Translations under genes and position numbers: made by a program
Assembly: GCF_002993325.1 (NCBI RefSeq)
Contig: NZ_PVNO01000024.1
Coordinates: 186,001 to 250,000 of the forward strand
Reading direction: 5' to 3'
Source: Alteromonas gracilis
GTDB lineage: Bacteria; Pseudomonadota; Gammaproteobacteria; Enterobacterales; Alteromonadaceae
Length of the DNA: 64,000 bases
Shown here: positions 27,846-37,644 of the stretch, in pieces
Layout: each line of letters begins with the position of its first letter
How positions within the stretch are numbered: the first letter of the stretch is position 1
The notes under the pieces: model-generated
What the model saw: only the letters and a program-made list of their open reading frames with translations
Database searches by the model: none
Told to the model about the DNA's origin: nothing

Positions 27846-29465
27846 CTACACCCTAAACTGCTTAGCAATAGACTCAAGGTGCTGTGCTAGGTCTGCAAGC
27901 TCATTACACATTGTGCCCAACTCTCCCGAGCGGCTAGCAGTTTGCTCGGTGCGCTGATGAATTTCGTCAACATGACGAACAATGTCTACCGCCACAGTGC
28001 GCTGGTCTTCCGTATTATGTGCAATCTGCTCATTCATCTGGTTAATACGACCAATGGTGCTGGTGATTGTTTCCAAGCTACTTCCTGCCTTATTCGCAGT
28101 TTCTACGCTACTAGACGCTTGTTCAGTACCGCGGGCCATAACTTCTACCGCAGAGTGCGCAGCGCTTTGTAATTGCTCAATGGTACTTTGGATCTCTTCT
28201 GTAGATTGTTGAGTACGCGATGCCAACGTACGTACTTCATCCGCAACTACAGCGAAGCCTCGGCCTTGCTCACCTGCTCGTGCCGCTTCAATTGCGGCGT
28301 TAAGCGCAAGTAAGTTAGTTTGCTCGGCTATTCCCTTAATAACGTCAAGTACAGAACCCACCTTGTTTGAATCAGATTCAAGTCGCGCTATCACGTCAGC
28401 AGTTTCACGCACGTTGTCTGCTAGCTGCTGAATGCTGGTAACAGTTTGCTGTACAATTTGACGCCCTTCGCTTGCAGCACTGGTCGCCTCGTTGGCATCG
28501 CTCGCGGCCTGTGCAGCACTGTGTGCGACGCCATCAACCGAGCCGCTCATTGTATCTACAGCCTGTTTTGCGTTAGTGGCCGAACGCTGCTGAACATCTA
28601 TCGTACGCTGAGTCTCTTCGGTAACGCCACGTAAGTTTTGCGCAAGGTTAGAAAGGGGCAAGCTTGCTTCCACTACATCTCGCACAACGCCCTGTAATTT
28701 ATCCATGAACTGATTAAACCAGTAAACCAGATCACCAATCTCGTCTTCACTTTTTGTTTCGATGCGTACCGTCAAGTCGCCATTTTCTTGTGCGATATCC
28801 TTAAGTGAACGGACCACATCGTCGATGCTTTGCTTAATGCCCCTAACGATAGGTACGGCAGTAGCAAACAGTAAAATGGTAACAACAATGGCTAAAATTA
28901 CCCCAGTACTGATTAACGAGGTATTTGCACTGTCTGTATTTTCAAATGCTTCCTCAAACGCTGCTTGTTGCGCGTCTCTGAACTTGGACATGGACGCAAT
29001 AACACCGTCATAAGACTTGTTCATCTTTGAGGAAAGCTCACCAAGGCGGCTAAAATCGGCTGTGCCATTAACCATGGACTGAGAAACGTCGAAAGCTACT
29101 TTAAAATAATCATCGAACCCTGATGAAATTCGAGAAATATCATTACGAAAATCTGGGCTAATAGATGCTATCTGATTAAGACCGGCTTTTGCCTCATCAG
29201 CAAGTTCCTGCGCCATGACGAGGGTATCTTGGTCGCCAGTAGTAACCGCACTTGAAAGGGTGTCACGGACTTTTTGCATTTCAACAAGAGTAGACGCAGA
29301 TAATTGTAGCGCAGGGAACTGAACTTTTTGAACACGCTCAAGGGTCGCACCGTTATTTAAGGCGGTGTAGACAGTAATAAGCAAGTAAATAATAAAACTT
29401 AGCGCTGCGATACCCGGAATGAGGAAAATCTTAGTCGCAATTGGCATTTTTTTTAAAAAGTTCAT
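27846..29465 (-). CDS. Methyl-accepting chemotaxis protein, transmembrane
   Basis: 539 residues: membrane segment about 10-32, a helical periplasmic sensor (about 33-180, four-helix-bundle-like), second membrane segment about 185-207, HAMP ([19 protein letters not shown] ... [15 protein letters not shown]), and the signalling domain with the hairpin tip [35 protein letters not shown]. It lacks the C-terminal NWETF pentapeptide. The ATG at 29465 has GGAA upstream. A strong sigma-28-like promoter precedes it, placing it in the flagellar/chemotaxis regulon. The ligand is unknown. Confidence 0.93.
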   Translation of the reverse strand: MNFLKKMPIATKIFLIPGIAALSFIIYLLITVYTALNNGATLERVQKVQFPALQLSASTLVEMQKVRDTLSSAVTTGDQDTLVMAQELADEAKAGLNQIASISPDFRNDISRISSGFDDYFKVAFDVSQSMVNGTADFSRLGELSSKMNKSYDGVIASMSKFRDAQQAAFEEAFENTDSANTSLISTGVILAIVVTILLFATAVPIVRGIKQSIDDVVRSLKDIAQENGDLTVRIETKSEDEIGDLVYWFNQFMDKLQGVVRDVVEASLPLSNLAQNLRGVTEETQRTIDVQQRSATNAKQAVDTMSGSVDGVAHSAAQAASDANEATSAASEGRQIVQQTVTSIQQLADNVRETADVIARLESDSNKVGSVLDVIKGIAEQTNLLALNAAIEAARAGEQGRGFAVVADEVRTLASRTQQSTEEIQSTIEQLQSAAHSAVEVMARGTEQASSSVETANKAGSSLETITSTIGRINQMNEQIAHNTEDQRTVAVDIVRHVDEIHQRTEQTASRSGELGTMCNELADLAQHLESIAKQFRV

Positions 29466-29536
29466 TCGCTGTTCCACTGTTATTATATTTGCTCAATAGT
29501 TTTCTAAGTATGAGTGAAAAACTATCTTGTTCTACT

Positions 29537-29563
29537 TTATCTACTTAATAGCGAAAATCTTTA
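29537..29563 (-). promoter_or_regulatory. Sigma-28 (FliA)-type promoter for the chemoreceptor
   Basis: The minus strand reads TAAAGATT, an 11-base spacer, then GTAGATAA. This compares with the sigma-28 consensus TAAAGTTT-N11-GCCGATAA (13 of 16 matches with exact spacing). It lies about 70 bases before the ATG. Confidence 0.65.
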
Positions 29564-29573
29564 ATTTAATTAT

Positions 29574-29597
29574 GGCCTCGCATTGATATACGAGGCC
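29574..29597 (-). terminator. Hairpin after the porin gene
   Basis: GGCCTCG and CGAGGCC form a 7-bp perfect stem with a 10-base loop ten bases after the porin stop. The tail (ATAATTAAATT) is a weak U-tract. Confidence 0.55.
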
Positions 29598-29607
29598 TAG
29601 CAGAGTT

Positions 29608-30807
29608 TTAGAACGTGTAGTTTACACCCACTTTTAGAAGTGTAGCATCGTTCAAATCGTTTAGGTCATCTGAGTACCAAGTTACGTCAGTTTTAAGCGC
29701 GAACCCCGGTTCAACATCGTAACGCAAACCAACGGTGACTGCAGATACATCAAGATTTTGCTGCGCCGCAATACCCGCAGCTGTTTGGTAGATGCCAGCC
29801 GTACCAGCAGCGCCATTCCATGTTGCATCAACAACTGCGTCTCCTGTGGCGATTGTTGCAGGCAAAGCTGCTATTAGACCTAACTGGTCGCCATTATCGG
29901 CTTCTTCAACTTCATAGGTGATATGCGGAGTGAACTTGCCAAAACGCATGCCAGCAGTTACATACCATGCCTTGTTATCAGCAATAACAGAACCGTCAAC
30001 TTCTGTTTGTGTAAATTCTGCACCTACGAACCAATCATATTTATCGATATCAACGGCAACCTCAAAGAAGGTTCCCGTGTCTTCATTAACACTAAAACCT
30101 TCAGCCGCGGTTGAAGCGGTAGGGATGAAAGCGCCATACTGCGCCAAACCGCCGACAAAAGTATCGAAATCTGGATTAGCGGCGCTAGTTTTACCGCGCG
30201 CTAACAATGTACGCGCACTGAACCAATCGCGCGTCGCTTCAAAAGAAACGGCAACAACATCTTCTAGCTCTAGCGCTGCAGGTGTGCCAGAAATAGTAGT
30301 GTCAGCTTCAACGCGACCAACCGTAAACTGCGCACCATATTCCCAGTCTCCCGAATAGTTCATGTAATCCACACGAACACCGTCGATATTGTTAAAGTCG
30401 ATACCGTAAACCGCATCTGGTGGTGTAAGCCAGTGATAAGAGTAACCGATATCAAGTGACGCTGAGTATTTGAAGAGCGGCATACGTAGGCGACCGGCAC
30501 TGATGTTGACATTGTTATTCAACACATAAGTCATATAAGCCCATTCGAAATCTGCGTCGTAGTCATCTCTACCACGCCCAACTAACTGAGCCGTCGCCGA
30601 TAATTTATCGCTTACTTCTCCACGAACTTGGAGACCAAATACACTGGCTGGATCAAAGCTAAAGTCACTGTCGTAATCGTAAACTGATTCATCGTCATCT
30701 AACGTCATGCCGGCAATCAAGTTTGCGAAACCATTAATTTGAATGTCTGCCATTGTTGGAGCTGCTAAAAGGCCAGCCACAGATAAGATAGCAAGTTTGG
30801 TTTTCAT
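29608..30807 (-). CDS. Outer-membrane porin-like protein
   Basis: 399 residues. A signal peptide (cleavage near TMA-DI) is followed by a 16- to 18-strand-like beta-barrel pattern: alternating hydrophobic residues, Asp/Tyr-rich turns and a final strand ending in Phe (KVGVNYTF), the outer-membrane assembly signal. The family resembles porins often encoded beside small phosphate-binding proteins in Alteromonadales and Shewanella. Here it directly follows such a gene with a 39-base gap, so they are probably one operon. The solute is not known; a phosphate or phosphate-ester link is inferred from the neighbour. Confidence 0.8.
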   Translation of the reverse strand: MKTKLAILSVAGLLAAPTMADIQINGFANLIAGMTLDDDESVYDYDSDFSFDPASVFGLQVRGEVSDKLSATAQLVGRGRDDYDADFEWAYMTYVLNNNVNISAGRLRMPLFKYSASLDIGYSYHWLTPPDAVYGIDFNNIDGVRVDYMNYSGDWEYGAQFTVGRVEADTTISGTPAALELEDVVAVSFEATRDWFSARTLLARGKTSAANPDFDTFVGGLAQYGAFIPTASTAAEGFSVNEDTGTFFEVAVDIDKYDWFVGAEFTQTEVDGSVIADNKAWYVTAGMRFGKFTPHITYEVEEADNGDQLGLIAALPATIATGDAVVDATWNGAAGTAGIYQTAAGIAAQQNLDVSAVTVGLRYDVEPGFALKTDVTWYSDDLNDLNDATLLKVGVNYTF

Positions 30808-30811
30808 GCGT

Positions 30812-30835
30812 ATTCCTTAATTCTTTAATTCTTTA
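30812..30835 (-). repeat. Three 8-bp tandem repeats at the porin ribosome site
   Basis: The minus strand carries TAAAGAAT, TAAAGAAT, TAAGGAAT in tandem, four bases before the porin ATG. The last copy contains the ribosome site AAGGAA. Copy-number change here would alter spacing between the two genes but not the ribosome site itself. Confidence 0.75.
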
Positions 30836-30846
30836 ATTACACTAGG

Positions 30847-31251
30847 TTAGAAGGTTGCAACAACGCGCACGCTGTCGTTCACAGCGCTAGCATCGACATA
30901 GCCGATGGCGCCAGGATTACCCGCTACTGCAGAAACAACCTCTGCATCACTGCCTAATGCTGTTGGTGGTTGACCTTTACCGGTAAACACAAGCTTTGAC
31001 CAAAACGCTGTAAGCTGGGCTGCAGTTTTGTTCAACACTTTGCCATTAAATTCGTCAGTCGCCGCTTGCCCTTCCGCAAGCGCTACAGGCTCTGCTTGCG
31101 TGCCGCTGGGAAATGCTTTTGCTTTATTCAAGAAGATTCGGCTTATACTGTCTTTGTCCAATGAGTCACCATTGCTGGGATGCACGATAACAGCCACGTC
31201 GGCAACCGCAACGTTACAACAAAGGGCTGCTGCTAGTATCCATTTCTTCAT
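30847..31251 (-). CDS. Small PstS-like periplasmic binding protein
   Basis: 134 residues, less than half a normal PstS. A signal peptide (MKKWILAAALCCNVAVA) is followed by a single PBP-like lobe: HPSNGDSLDKDSISRIFL, FWSKLVFTGKGQPP and NPGAIGYVDASAV, the last being a common phosphate-binding-protein signature. One lobe alone is unlikely to bind as a classic two-lobed PstS does; it may work with the porin encoded next. No Pho box was found upstream. Confidence 0.8.
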   Translation of the reverse strand: MKKWILAAALCCNVAVADVAVIVHPSNGDSLDKDSISRIFLNKAKAFPSGTQAEPVALAEGQAATDEFNGKVLNKTAAQLTAFWSKLVFTGKGQPPTALGSDAEVVSAVAGNPGAIGYVDASAVNDSVRVVATF

Positions 31252-31740
31252 GATGTGTCCTCTAAAGTATGTTGATATACGCGCTCACCGCCATCTACTC
31301 TTTAAACATTATTATTTGAATCTTAGTTCGAGCATGTTGTCGCGGCTGGCAAATATGGGCATGTTCGCTCACATAATTACGACGTGGTAAGTATTAGTCA
31401 CAAACGCCATAATCGCCAATTTGAGCATAAAAAATTAATGTCTATAAATGAGTAACTTATATAAACACCTGTAAATGCTGCGCAGTGTAGTGGAAGAAAA
31501 AAGTTAAGCAACTATACCTACGTCTAATGGGTACAATTAATACTTATAACGCTGAATAAGATAGAAAAATACAACGCTTAAAAATCAGAAAAAAGCAAAT
31601 ATATCAACGAGATATATTTCAACAAAACTTTAAAAAAGTAATGCGAAGGCATGCTAACGTATTAGAATAAATACGTTATTAATTTACGGTTTATCTGACC
31701 AATAGGTTAACAATGCAGGGCAAGTGCCCTGCATATAGAA
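31252..31740. other. Gap between the small PstS-like gene and the RND pump
   Basis: 489 A/T-rich bases, no gene recognised. A 10-bp perfect stem (ATGCAGGGCA/TGCCCTGCAT) at 31713-31734 lies seven bases past the RND stop and probably marks the end of that operon, though its tail has few T. The rest should contain the promoter of the PstS-like/porin pair; no match convinced me. Confidence 0.5.
31713..31734 (-). terminator. Hairpin after the RND efflux operon
   Basis: A 10-bp perfect inverted repeat with a 2-base gap sits just downstream of the RND permease. The tail TGTTAACC is not a U-tract, so this is a likely mRNA 3'-end stabiliser or a weak terminator. Confidence 0.5.
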
Positions 31741-34700
31741 TTATGATTCACCTTTTTTGTAAGGAATTTTTTCTTCAAGCCGCTCAATTTCTTTGGTTCG
31801 CTCAAGTGGTGAACCGGTATTACGAGCTAGCCAGCTATAGGCTGTCGGCACGACGTATAGTGTCATAAACGCTGAAACTAAAACGCCGGAGAAAATAACC
31901 ATCCCTATCACCATTCGGCTCTCAGCGCCGGGCCCTGAAGCAAGTACTAAGGGAAGAGAGCTAAATACAGTAGTAAAACCAGTCATAACGATGGGGCGCA
32001 AACGCTGGGCTGCAGCGCGTTTCAATGCATACTCAAATTCCATGCCCGCGTCCCTCAACTGATTGGCAAACTCCACTATGAGTATGCCGTTCTTAGCTGC
32101 GAGTCCAATAAGCATAACCAGACCAATTTGGCTATAAATATTAATTGTCATTCCACTGAAAAATAAGCCGATATAGGCACCAACTAGTGCCAATGGCACG
32201 GTGAGCATTATCACCAGTGGATGTACCCAGCTTTCAAACTGAGCAGCCAATATAAGATAGGTGATGGCGAGGGCGAGAATAAATACATACACAAAAGAGT
32301 TGCCGGCTTCTTGATAAAGCTGAGACTCACCTTTGTAGTCTATCGATACGTTATCAGGTAGCTCAGTTGCAACAATGTTTTCGAGATAGTTGAGCGCTTC
32401 TCCCAGTGTGTAACCGTCTGCCAGATTTGCAGAAATCGTTACTGCTCGCATCCTGTTGTAACGATTTAACTGGGCTGACGTTGCTTGCTCTTCAAACGTC
32501 AGCAAATTATCCATGGGGATAAGCTCTCCGGTTCTCGCAGAGCGTACGTAAAGGTTTTCTATGCTGTTAGGACTTCTAAAATCTTCTTCTATCCCTTCCA
32601 TAATTACGTCGTATTCCTCACCTCTATCAAGGAAAGTGGATACGCGTCGCTGCCCTAACATCACTTCTAATGTGCCACCTATATCGCTAATAGACACACC
32701 AAGATCTGCGGCCCTGTCACGATTAATATTTACCAAGAGCTGAGGAGACGTCTCTTTATAGTCTGAGTCAAGGCGAATAAGGCCTGGATTTTTAGTGGCT
32801 TTTTCAAGCACGATGTCACGCCATGCAACTAGGTTTTCATAGGTATCACCTTGTAGCACAAACTGCACCGGCCGACCTAAACCGCCCCCCGAGATCCCGC
32901 TTCGCATTATGGCGAAAGCACGTACATCAGGAACAGAATTCAGTTTTCCGCTAATTTCATCCATAAGAGAAAAGGTACTAAAATCACGCTCATCCCAATC
33001 GGCAGAACCTACAATCGCGATACCCGCATTACCGCCAAACCCTGGGGTTCGTACAAGTAAGCGATTTATTTTTCCATTTTCTCTATAGGGCATTAAGATG
33101 CTTTCAATTTTCTCTAGGTTTTTCGCATTACTTTCAAAGCTTGCCCCCTCCTGGGCATTCATCAGAATAAAGAAATTCCCCCTGTCCTCTTTAGGGACAA
33201 ACTCACTTGGTACTTTCTCTGACAACTGAACAAGCGCAATAACCGCTACAACGAGCATTAATAACATCAGAATAGGCTGATGCAGTGTTTTGCCCAGCGA
33301 ATTGAAGTACCCGTTTTCAAGTTGTGAAAAACGCTTATCCATCCAACTCCCAAAACCCGATGAACGAGTGCGTTTTTTGAGAATTTTTGACGCCATCATT
33401 GGTGAAAGGGTAAGCGCAGTAAAGCTTGAGAACGCAACGGCGGCGGCAATCGCCAGTGCAAATTCGGTGAATAACCTTCCTATATTTCCTTCAAGAAATA
33501 CCAGAGGTACAAACACAGAAACAAGAACAAGAGTTGTAGCTATTACGGCAAAACCTACTTCTTTTGCGCCGCGATAAGCCGCTAATATTGGAGGCTCTCC
33601 CATCTCGATACGACGGTAAATGTTTTCAAGTACAACAATGGCGTCATCAACCACCAAACCAATGGCAAGTACCATTGCTAGTAAGGTAAGCAGGTTGATA
33701 GAAAAACCCAATGCATACATCACAATAAAAGCAGCAATTATCGAAACCGGCACGGTAACCGCTGGAATTAATGTTGCGCGAATATTACCTAGAAAAAGGT
33801 AAATCACGATAACAACCATCAGCATAGCAATGACAAGTGTTTCATAGACCTCATCGATTGACGCCTCAATAAAAACGGATGAGTCGTAACTTGGGACAAT
33901 GAAAATATTGTCGGGAAGCGTTGCCTCTATTTTTTCTATTTGCGCTTTTGCTGCTCGTGCAACGTCAAGCGTATTTGCTTTGGACTGTTTTATAATACCC
34001 AGCCCTATCATATTTACCCCATCGCCACGAAACTCGGTTTCGTCGTCTTCTGCGGTGAGTTCAACATGAGCAATTTCACCTAAGCGAACGAGATAGCCGT
34101 TATCACCTACAGCAACAGTTAGCGCAGCAAAGTCATCGGGAGATAGAAAGGTTCTTGCCACCCGCACTTCAAAATTTCTGTCGGTACTTTCCACCTCACC
34201 GGCGGGTAGTTCTACATTTTCGGCGCGAATAACTTGCTCAACATCGCTTACGGTTATTCCACGGGCGGCCATTGCGTTGCGATCTAAAAACACTTTCATG
34301 GCATAGCGTTTACCACCACCTAGCTGCACTCGCGCCACGCCATCTACAATAGATAATCTATCTACCAGTACACGTTCAGCGTAATCCGTTAGCTCCATCG
34401 TATTTAGATTAGTACTTCGCAAGTTATACCAGACAACCGCGCTTTCATCTGAATTAGCTTTTGATACTTCCGGGGGATCCGCCTGATCAGGCAAGTTATT
34501 TAACGCCCGGCTTACTCGCTCACGTACGTCATTCGCGGCGGCATCAATATCCCGCGATAATTTAAACTCGATGGTAATGTCAGACCGACCGTTGCGAGAC
34601 GTAGAGGTAACATTTTTGATACCTTCAATCCCCGAAATTCTATCTTCCAAAAGTTGGGTGATACGGGTTTCAACAATATTTGCCGATGCACCTGTATACG

Positions 34701-34848
34701 TTGTGCTAACCGAGACGATTGGGGGGTCAATATCTGGGTATTCCCGCAAGCTCAGCATAGTGAACGCAACAATACCAAAGATAATCAGTAGCAAATTGAT
34801 AACGGTAGCAAATACCGGGCGCTTTACGGAAACGTCTGATAACAACAT
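31741..34848 (-). CDS. RND efflux permease (HAE1 family)
   Basis: 1035 residues, the usual AcrB/MexF length. It starts MLLSDVSVKRPVFATVINLLL, with 12 predicted membrane segments and two large periplasmic loops. The proton-relay Asp pair is in TM4 (GLVVDDAIVVLENIYR). ASGPGAESRMVIGMVIFSG near the end is typical. It pumps drugs or other hydrophobic compounds in a complex with the adaptor encoded just upstream (14-base gap) and a TolC-like channel encoded elsewhere. No local regulator gene is present. Confidence 0.94.
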   Translation of the reverse strand: MLLSDVSVKRPVFATVINLLLIIFGIVAFTMLSLREYPDIDPPIVSVSTTYTGASANIVETRITQLLEDRISGIEGIKNVTSTSRNGRSDITIEFKLSRDIDAAANDVRERVSRALNNLPDQADPPEVSKANSDESAVVWYNLRSTNLNTMELTDYAERVLVDRLSIVDGVARVQLGGGKRYAMKVFLDRNAMAARGITVSDVEQVIRAENVELPAGEVESTDRNFEVRVARTFLSPDDFAALTVAVGDNGYLVRLGEIAHVELTAEDDETEFRGDGVNMIGLGIIKQSKANTLDVARAAKAQIEKIEATLPDNIFIVPSYDSSVFIEASIDEVYETLVIAMLMVVIVIYLFLGNIRATLIPAVTVPVSIIAAFIVMYALGFSINLLTLLAMVLAIGLVVDDAIVVLENIYRRIEMGEPPILAAYRGAKEVGFAVIATTLVLVSVFVPLVFLEGNIGRLFTEFALAIAAAVAFSSFTALTLSPMMASKILKKRTRSSGFGSWMDKRFSQLENGYFNSLGKTLHQPILMLLMLVVAVIALVQLSEKVPSEFVPKEDRGNFFILMNAQEGASFESNAKNLEKIESILMPYRENGKINRLLVRTPGFGGNAGIAIVGSADWDERDFSTFSLMDEISGKLNSVPDVRAFAIMRSGISGGGLGRPVQFVLQGDTYENLVAWRDIVLEKATKNPGLIRLDSDYKETSPQLLVNINRDRAADLGVSISDIGGTLEVMLGQRRVSTFLDRGEEYDVIMEGIEEDFRSPNSIENLYVRSARTGELIPMDNLLTFEEQATSAQLNRYNRMRAVTISANLADGYTLGEALNYLENIVATELPDNVSIDYKGESQLYQEAGNSFVYVFILALAITYLILAAQFESWVHPLVIMLTVPLALVGAYIGLFFSGMTINIYSQIGLVMLIGLAAKNGILIVEFANQLRDAGMEFEYALKRAAAQRLRPIVMTGFTTVFSSLPLVLASGPGAESRMVIGMVIFSGVLVSAFMTLYVVPTAYSWLARNTGSPLERTKEIERLEEKIPYKKGES

Positions 34849-34862
34849 AGCAGTAAGCTCCC

Positions 34863-35912
34863 TTAGCGGTTAAGAACGTTAACCGGAGACTGATCTCGCA
34901 CGCGAAGCGTCCCCTCAGTTATGATTTCATCCCCTTCGCTGAGACCACTGACTATTTGAACCAAGCCAGGACGGCGCTCACCTATTTCAACTTCCGTTTG
35001 GTGGGCAACATTATCTTTAATGACGTATACAAACTGCTTATCTTGTACGGGTACTAGGGCTTTTTCAGGAAGCACTAGTGTATTTAAAACGCGCTTTTCA
35101 ACAACGACGGTTAATAACATACCCGGTCGTAAACGCTTGTCTTGGTTATCGATTGTTGCTCTTACTCGAATAGAACGACTAATGGGGTCAAGGCGTGTAT
35201 CAATATTCGAAATGTTGCCTTTGAAAGTCTCACCGGGGTAAGCCACGGAAGACGCGGTCAGCGTTTGCCCTTTTGCAACGCTTGCCAAGTGATTTTCAGC
35301 GATATTAAAATCAACTTTAATCACGCTTATATCATCTAACGAAGTAATGGTATCGCCAGGCTGTACCAGTGAGCCAATACTGATTTCTCGGTTACCTAAA
35401 AGCCCGCTAAATGGTGCGCGAATTTGCAAATCCTCAAGCTGCGCTAACGCTATGTCCAGCTGAGCCTCAAGCGCTTTTACTCGAGCTTGTTGCTCATCAA
35501 GCAGCTGTTCAGATGTGGCATTCGACTGTCGCAGATCAGCAATACGTGTAAATTGACGCTTTGCTTCCTCAATATTTGCTCTTAGCTCTTCGACTCGTGC
35601 TCGCTCTTCAGTATCGTTCAGTTGCACAAGCACCTCGCCTTTTTTCGCCTCATCACCATCTTCAAAGTTAATTACTTTCACCGTGTCGGTAACTTGGGCG
35701 GTTATATTGACTGACTCGTTGGCAATTGCAGTGCCCAAAGATTCAATAGTAATAGGAAAAGCTTGTGAGGAGACAAACGCGGTGTTGACGGGGGTAGCCC
35801 TTGGTCCGCTCTGGTTTGCGCTTTGTTCTTCAGGGATATTTAAGTACACCACAACACCAGCAAGCAACACCACACCAATGAGTAATGGCGATAAAGAAAA
35901 TCGTGAAGACAT
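34863..35912 (-). CDS. RND periplasmic adaptor (membrane fusion protein)
   Basis: 349 residues from the ATG at 35912, which has an AGGAAAGG ribosome site; the frame is open a further 12 codons. One N-terminal membrane anchor (SPLLIGVVLLAGVVVYL), a lipoyl half (VKVINFEDGDEAKKGEVLVQL), an alpha-helical hairpin (about 105-160), the second lipoyl half (IRAPFSGLLGNREISIGSLVQPGD) and a beta-barrel. It bridges the RND permease and the outer-membrane channel. First gene of the two-gene operon. Confidence 0.93.
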   Translation of the reverse strand: MSSRFSLSPLLIGVVLLAGVVVYLNIPEEQSANQSGPRATPVNTAFVSSQAFPITIESLGTAIANESVNITAQVTDTVKVINFEDGDEAKKGEVLVQLNDTEERARVEELRANIEEAKRQFTRIADLRQSNATSEQLLDEQQARVKALEAQLDIALAQLEDLQIRAPFSGLLGNREISIGSLVQPGDTITSLDDISVIKVDFNIAENHLASVAKGQTLTASSVAYPGETFKGNISNIDTRLDPISRSIRVRATIDNQDKRLRPGMLLTVVVEKRVLNTLVLPEKALVPVQDKQFVYVIKDNVAHQTEVEIGERRPGLVQIVSGLSEGDEIITEGTLRVRDQSPVNVLNR

Positions 35913-36147
35913 AACCTTTCCTATAGGTAAAAGCGTCCCATCGAACATGAGTTTTTATCGCAAATATCAGTCAATGGGTACTCAAGCACACAAAAATCGC
36001 TTATTTGTTAGTTAAGCGTCGTTAAACGTTAGTTCATGTACTGCGTTATTGTTGTTTTATTTTATTTTTTGCGTAGAGTCTGTGGCTTCATTTTCGTTGA
36101 AATTTTAATAACCTTTAACAGACACAACCTGTATTTTACTCAAATCG

Positions 36148-36693
36148 ATGCGCAACTTATTTCACTTATCAGCTTTATTCGCTGTTTTAACGCTTTTCTC
36201 CTGTACGGGAGGCGCACCTAGCGAACCTCTATGTCGTATTTCGGATGAGCTATCAGCTAGGTTGGACACGCTAAATATAGATAACCCATCAGAGGCTACT
36301 GCTGCAGCGTGCTTAATCAAAGTTGACAAAAAGGTGCTGCTAATACGACACCGCTTATCAAATAAACTTGATTTCCCTGGGGGTGGGCTTGCAAATAGTG
36401 AATCGCCAGCATGCACTGCTCATAGAGAGACATGGGAAGAAACCGGTTTTAATGTTGAGGTTTCACAATACTTAGCGACGACAAAAAATGGCCTAGCCCT
36501 GTTCGGCTGTGCACTAGATGCCGGTGTAGAAACGCTTCCAGATGCCTTTGATGCTCCACCATGGGCTAAACTAGAGGTAAAAGGGCTGGTAAAGGTCGAC
36601 CCATTTTCTATTGATGAGAAATCAATGCGATTTGCAGACGACCTTATTCCCTTGCGCGATGGCTATACCCAAATCGTTATAAACCAGCACTGA
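36148..36693 (+). CDS. Nudix hydrolase with lipoprotein-type signal
   Basis: 181 residues. The N-terminus MRNLFHLSALFAVLTLFSC is a signal peptide ending in a Cys, with a slightly atypical lipobox (LFSC). The Nudix box is complete and correctly spaced: GGLANSESPACTAHRETWEETGF (G-x5-E-x7-RE-x2-EE-x-G), at about residues 78-99. Nudix enzymes cleave nucleoside diphosphate-linked compounds and usually act in the cytoplasm, so an exported one is unusual. Two further Cys flank the fold (about 29 and 53) and could form a disulfide. No strong ribosome site is seen. It precedes the aldolase gene by 65 bases. Confidence 0.78.
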   Translation: MRNLFHLSALFAVLTLFSCTGGAPSEPLCRISDELSARLDTLNIDNPSEATAAACLIKVDKKVLLIRHRLSNKLDFPGGGLANSESPACTAHRETWEETGFNVEVSQYLATTKNGLALFGCALDAGVETLPDAFDAPPWAKLEVKGLVKVDPFSIDEKSMRFADDLIPLRDGYTQIVINQH

Positions 36694-36758
36694 CAAATCG
36701 TTGTTCATCAATATCGGTATTGGTAAATTGTCTACACGTTTTAAAAAGGAGAACTGGC

Positions 36759-37526
36759 TTGTTTTCACTGCCGACCCTAAGCCTTAAAGGCAAAGTATCT
36801 GAACAAGAGTGGAATACACGTGTCGATTTGGCCGCTTGCTACCGCTTAGTTGCAGACATGCGATGGGGAGACCTTATCTACACCCATATATCTGCGAAAG
36901 TTCCGGGAACGGATCACTATCTAGTTAACGCTTTCGGCCTTGGGTTTGATGAAGTCACGGCCTCAAATTTAGTGAAAGTTGATTTGGCAGGCAATATTCT
37001 AGACGACACGCCTTACGGCATAAACCCTGCGGGCTTTACAATTCATAGTGCGATCCACGAAGTGCGACACGACGCGCAGTGTGTCATCCATCTTCATACT
37101 CTGGCTACAATATCGGTAGCGTCAGTAAAAGGTGGGCTCAAACCGTGGAGCCAATATTCTATGTTCTCTTTGCCGTCGCTGTCTTATCACAGCTATGAAG
37201 GATTAGCGGTGGATGAAAGCGAGAAAAAGCGCCTTCAAGATGACTTGGGCGATACTAATCACATGCTTTTACCTAATCATGGTGGACTCACTCTTGGTCC
37301 AACCGTCGGCGACGCCTTTATGCGCTTCTACGACTTACAACGGGCCTGCGAAATTCAGCTAGCGTTAATGCAATCGAATGAGGAAATCATTGAAATACCG
37401 CAAACTATTATCGACGGTATTTATGCTCAGGCAAACGTTGTCCACAGCGGCGAAACCGGTGGACAAAAAGCATGGCCTGCAATGCTTAGAAAAGCGTACA
37501 AGTTAGATCCAAGCTTTTGCGAATAA
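36759..37526 (+). CDS. Class II aldolase/adducin-family protein
   Basis: 255 residues starting at TTG 36759, which has a near-perfect AAAAAGGAG site seven bases upstream; an earlier TTG at 36720 has none. Zinc-binding residues typical of the family are seen: HLH in CVIHLHTLAT and His in LLPNHGGLTLG. Other conserved text: AACYRLVADMRWGDLIYTHISAKVPG. The family covers sugar-phosphate aldolases, epimerases and related enzymes. Its neighbour is an enolase-superfamily dehydratase 118 bases downstream, so it may handle a keto-deoxy sugar acid. Substrate unknown. Confidence 0.85.
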   Translation: MFSLPTLSLKGKVSEQEWNTRVDLAACYRLVADMRWGDLIYTHISAKVPGTDHYLVNAFGLGFDEVTASNLVKVDLAGNILDDTPYGINPAGFTIHSAIHEVRHDAQCVIHLHTLATISVASVKGGLKPWSQYSMFSLPSLSYHSYEGLAVDESEKKRLQDDLGDTNHMLLPNHGGLTLGPTVGDAFMRFYDLQRACEIQLALMQSNEEIIEIPQTIIDGIYAQANVVHSGETGGQKAWPAMLRKAYKLDPSFCE

Positions 37527-37644
37527 CGATAGGTTATTCACACTCTTTTGCGATGATGGGCTGCTTTTCTAACGAAAGTAAGACGGTCAAACAGCGTCTA
37601 CTCGTCATGCGCTCACTTACTCAAACAGGAATTGTTGTAACACT

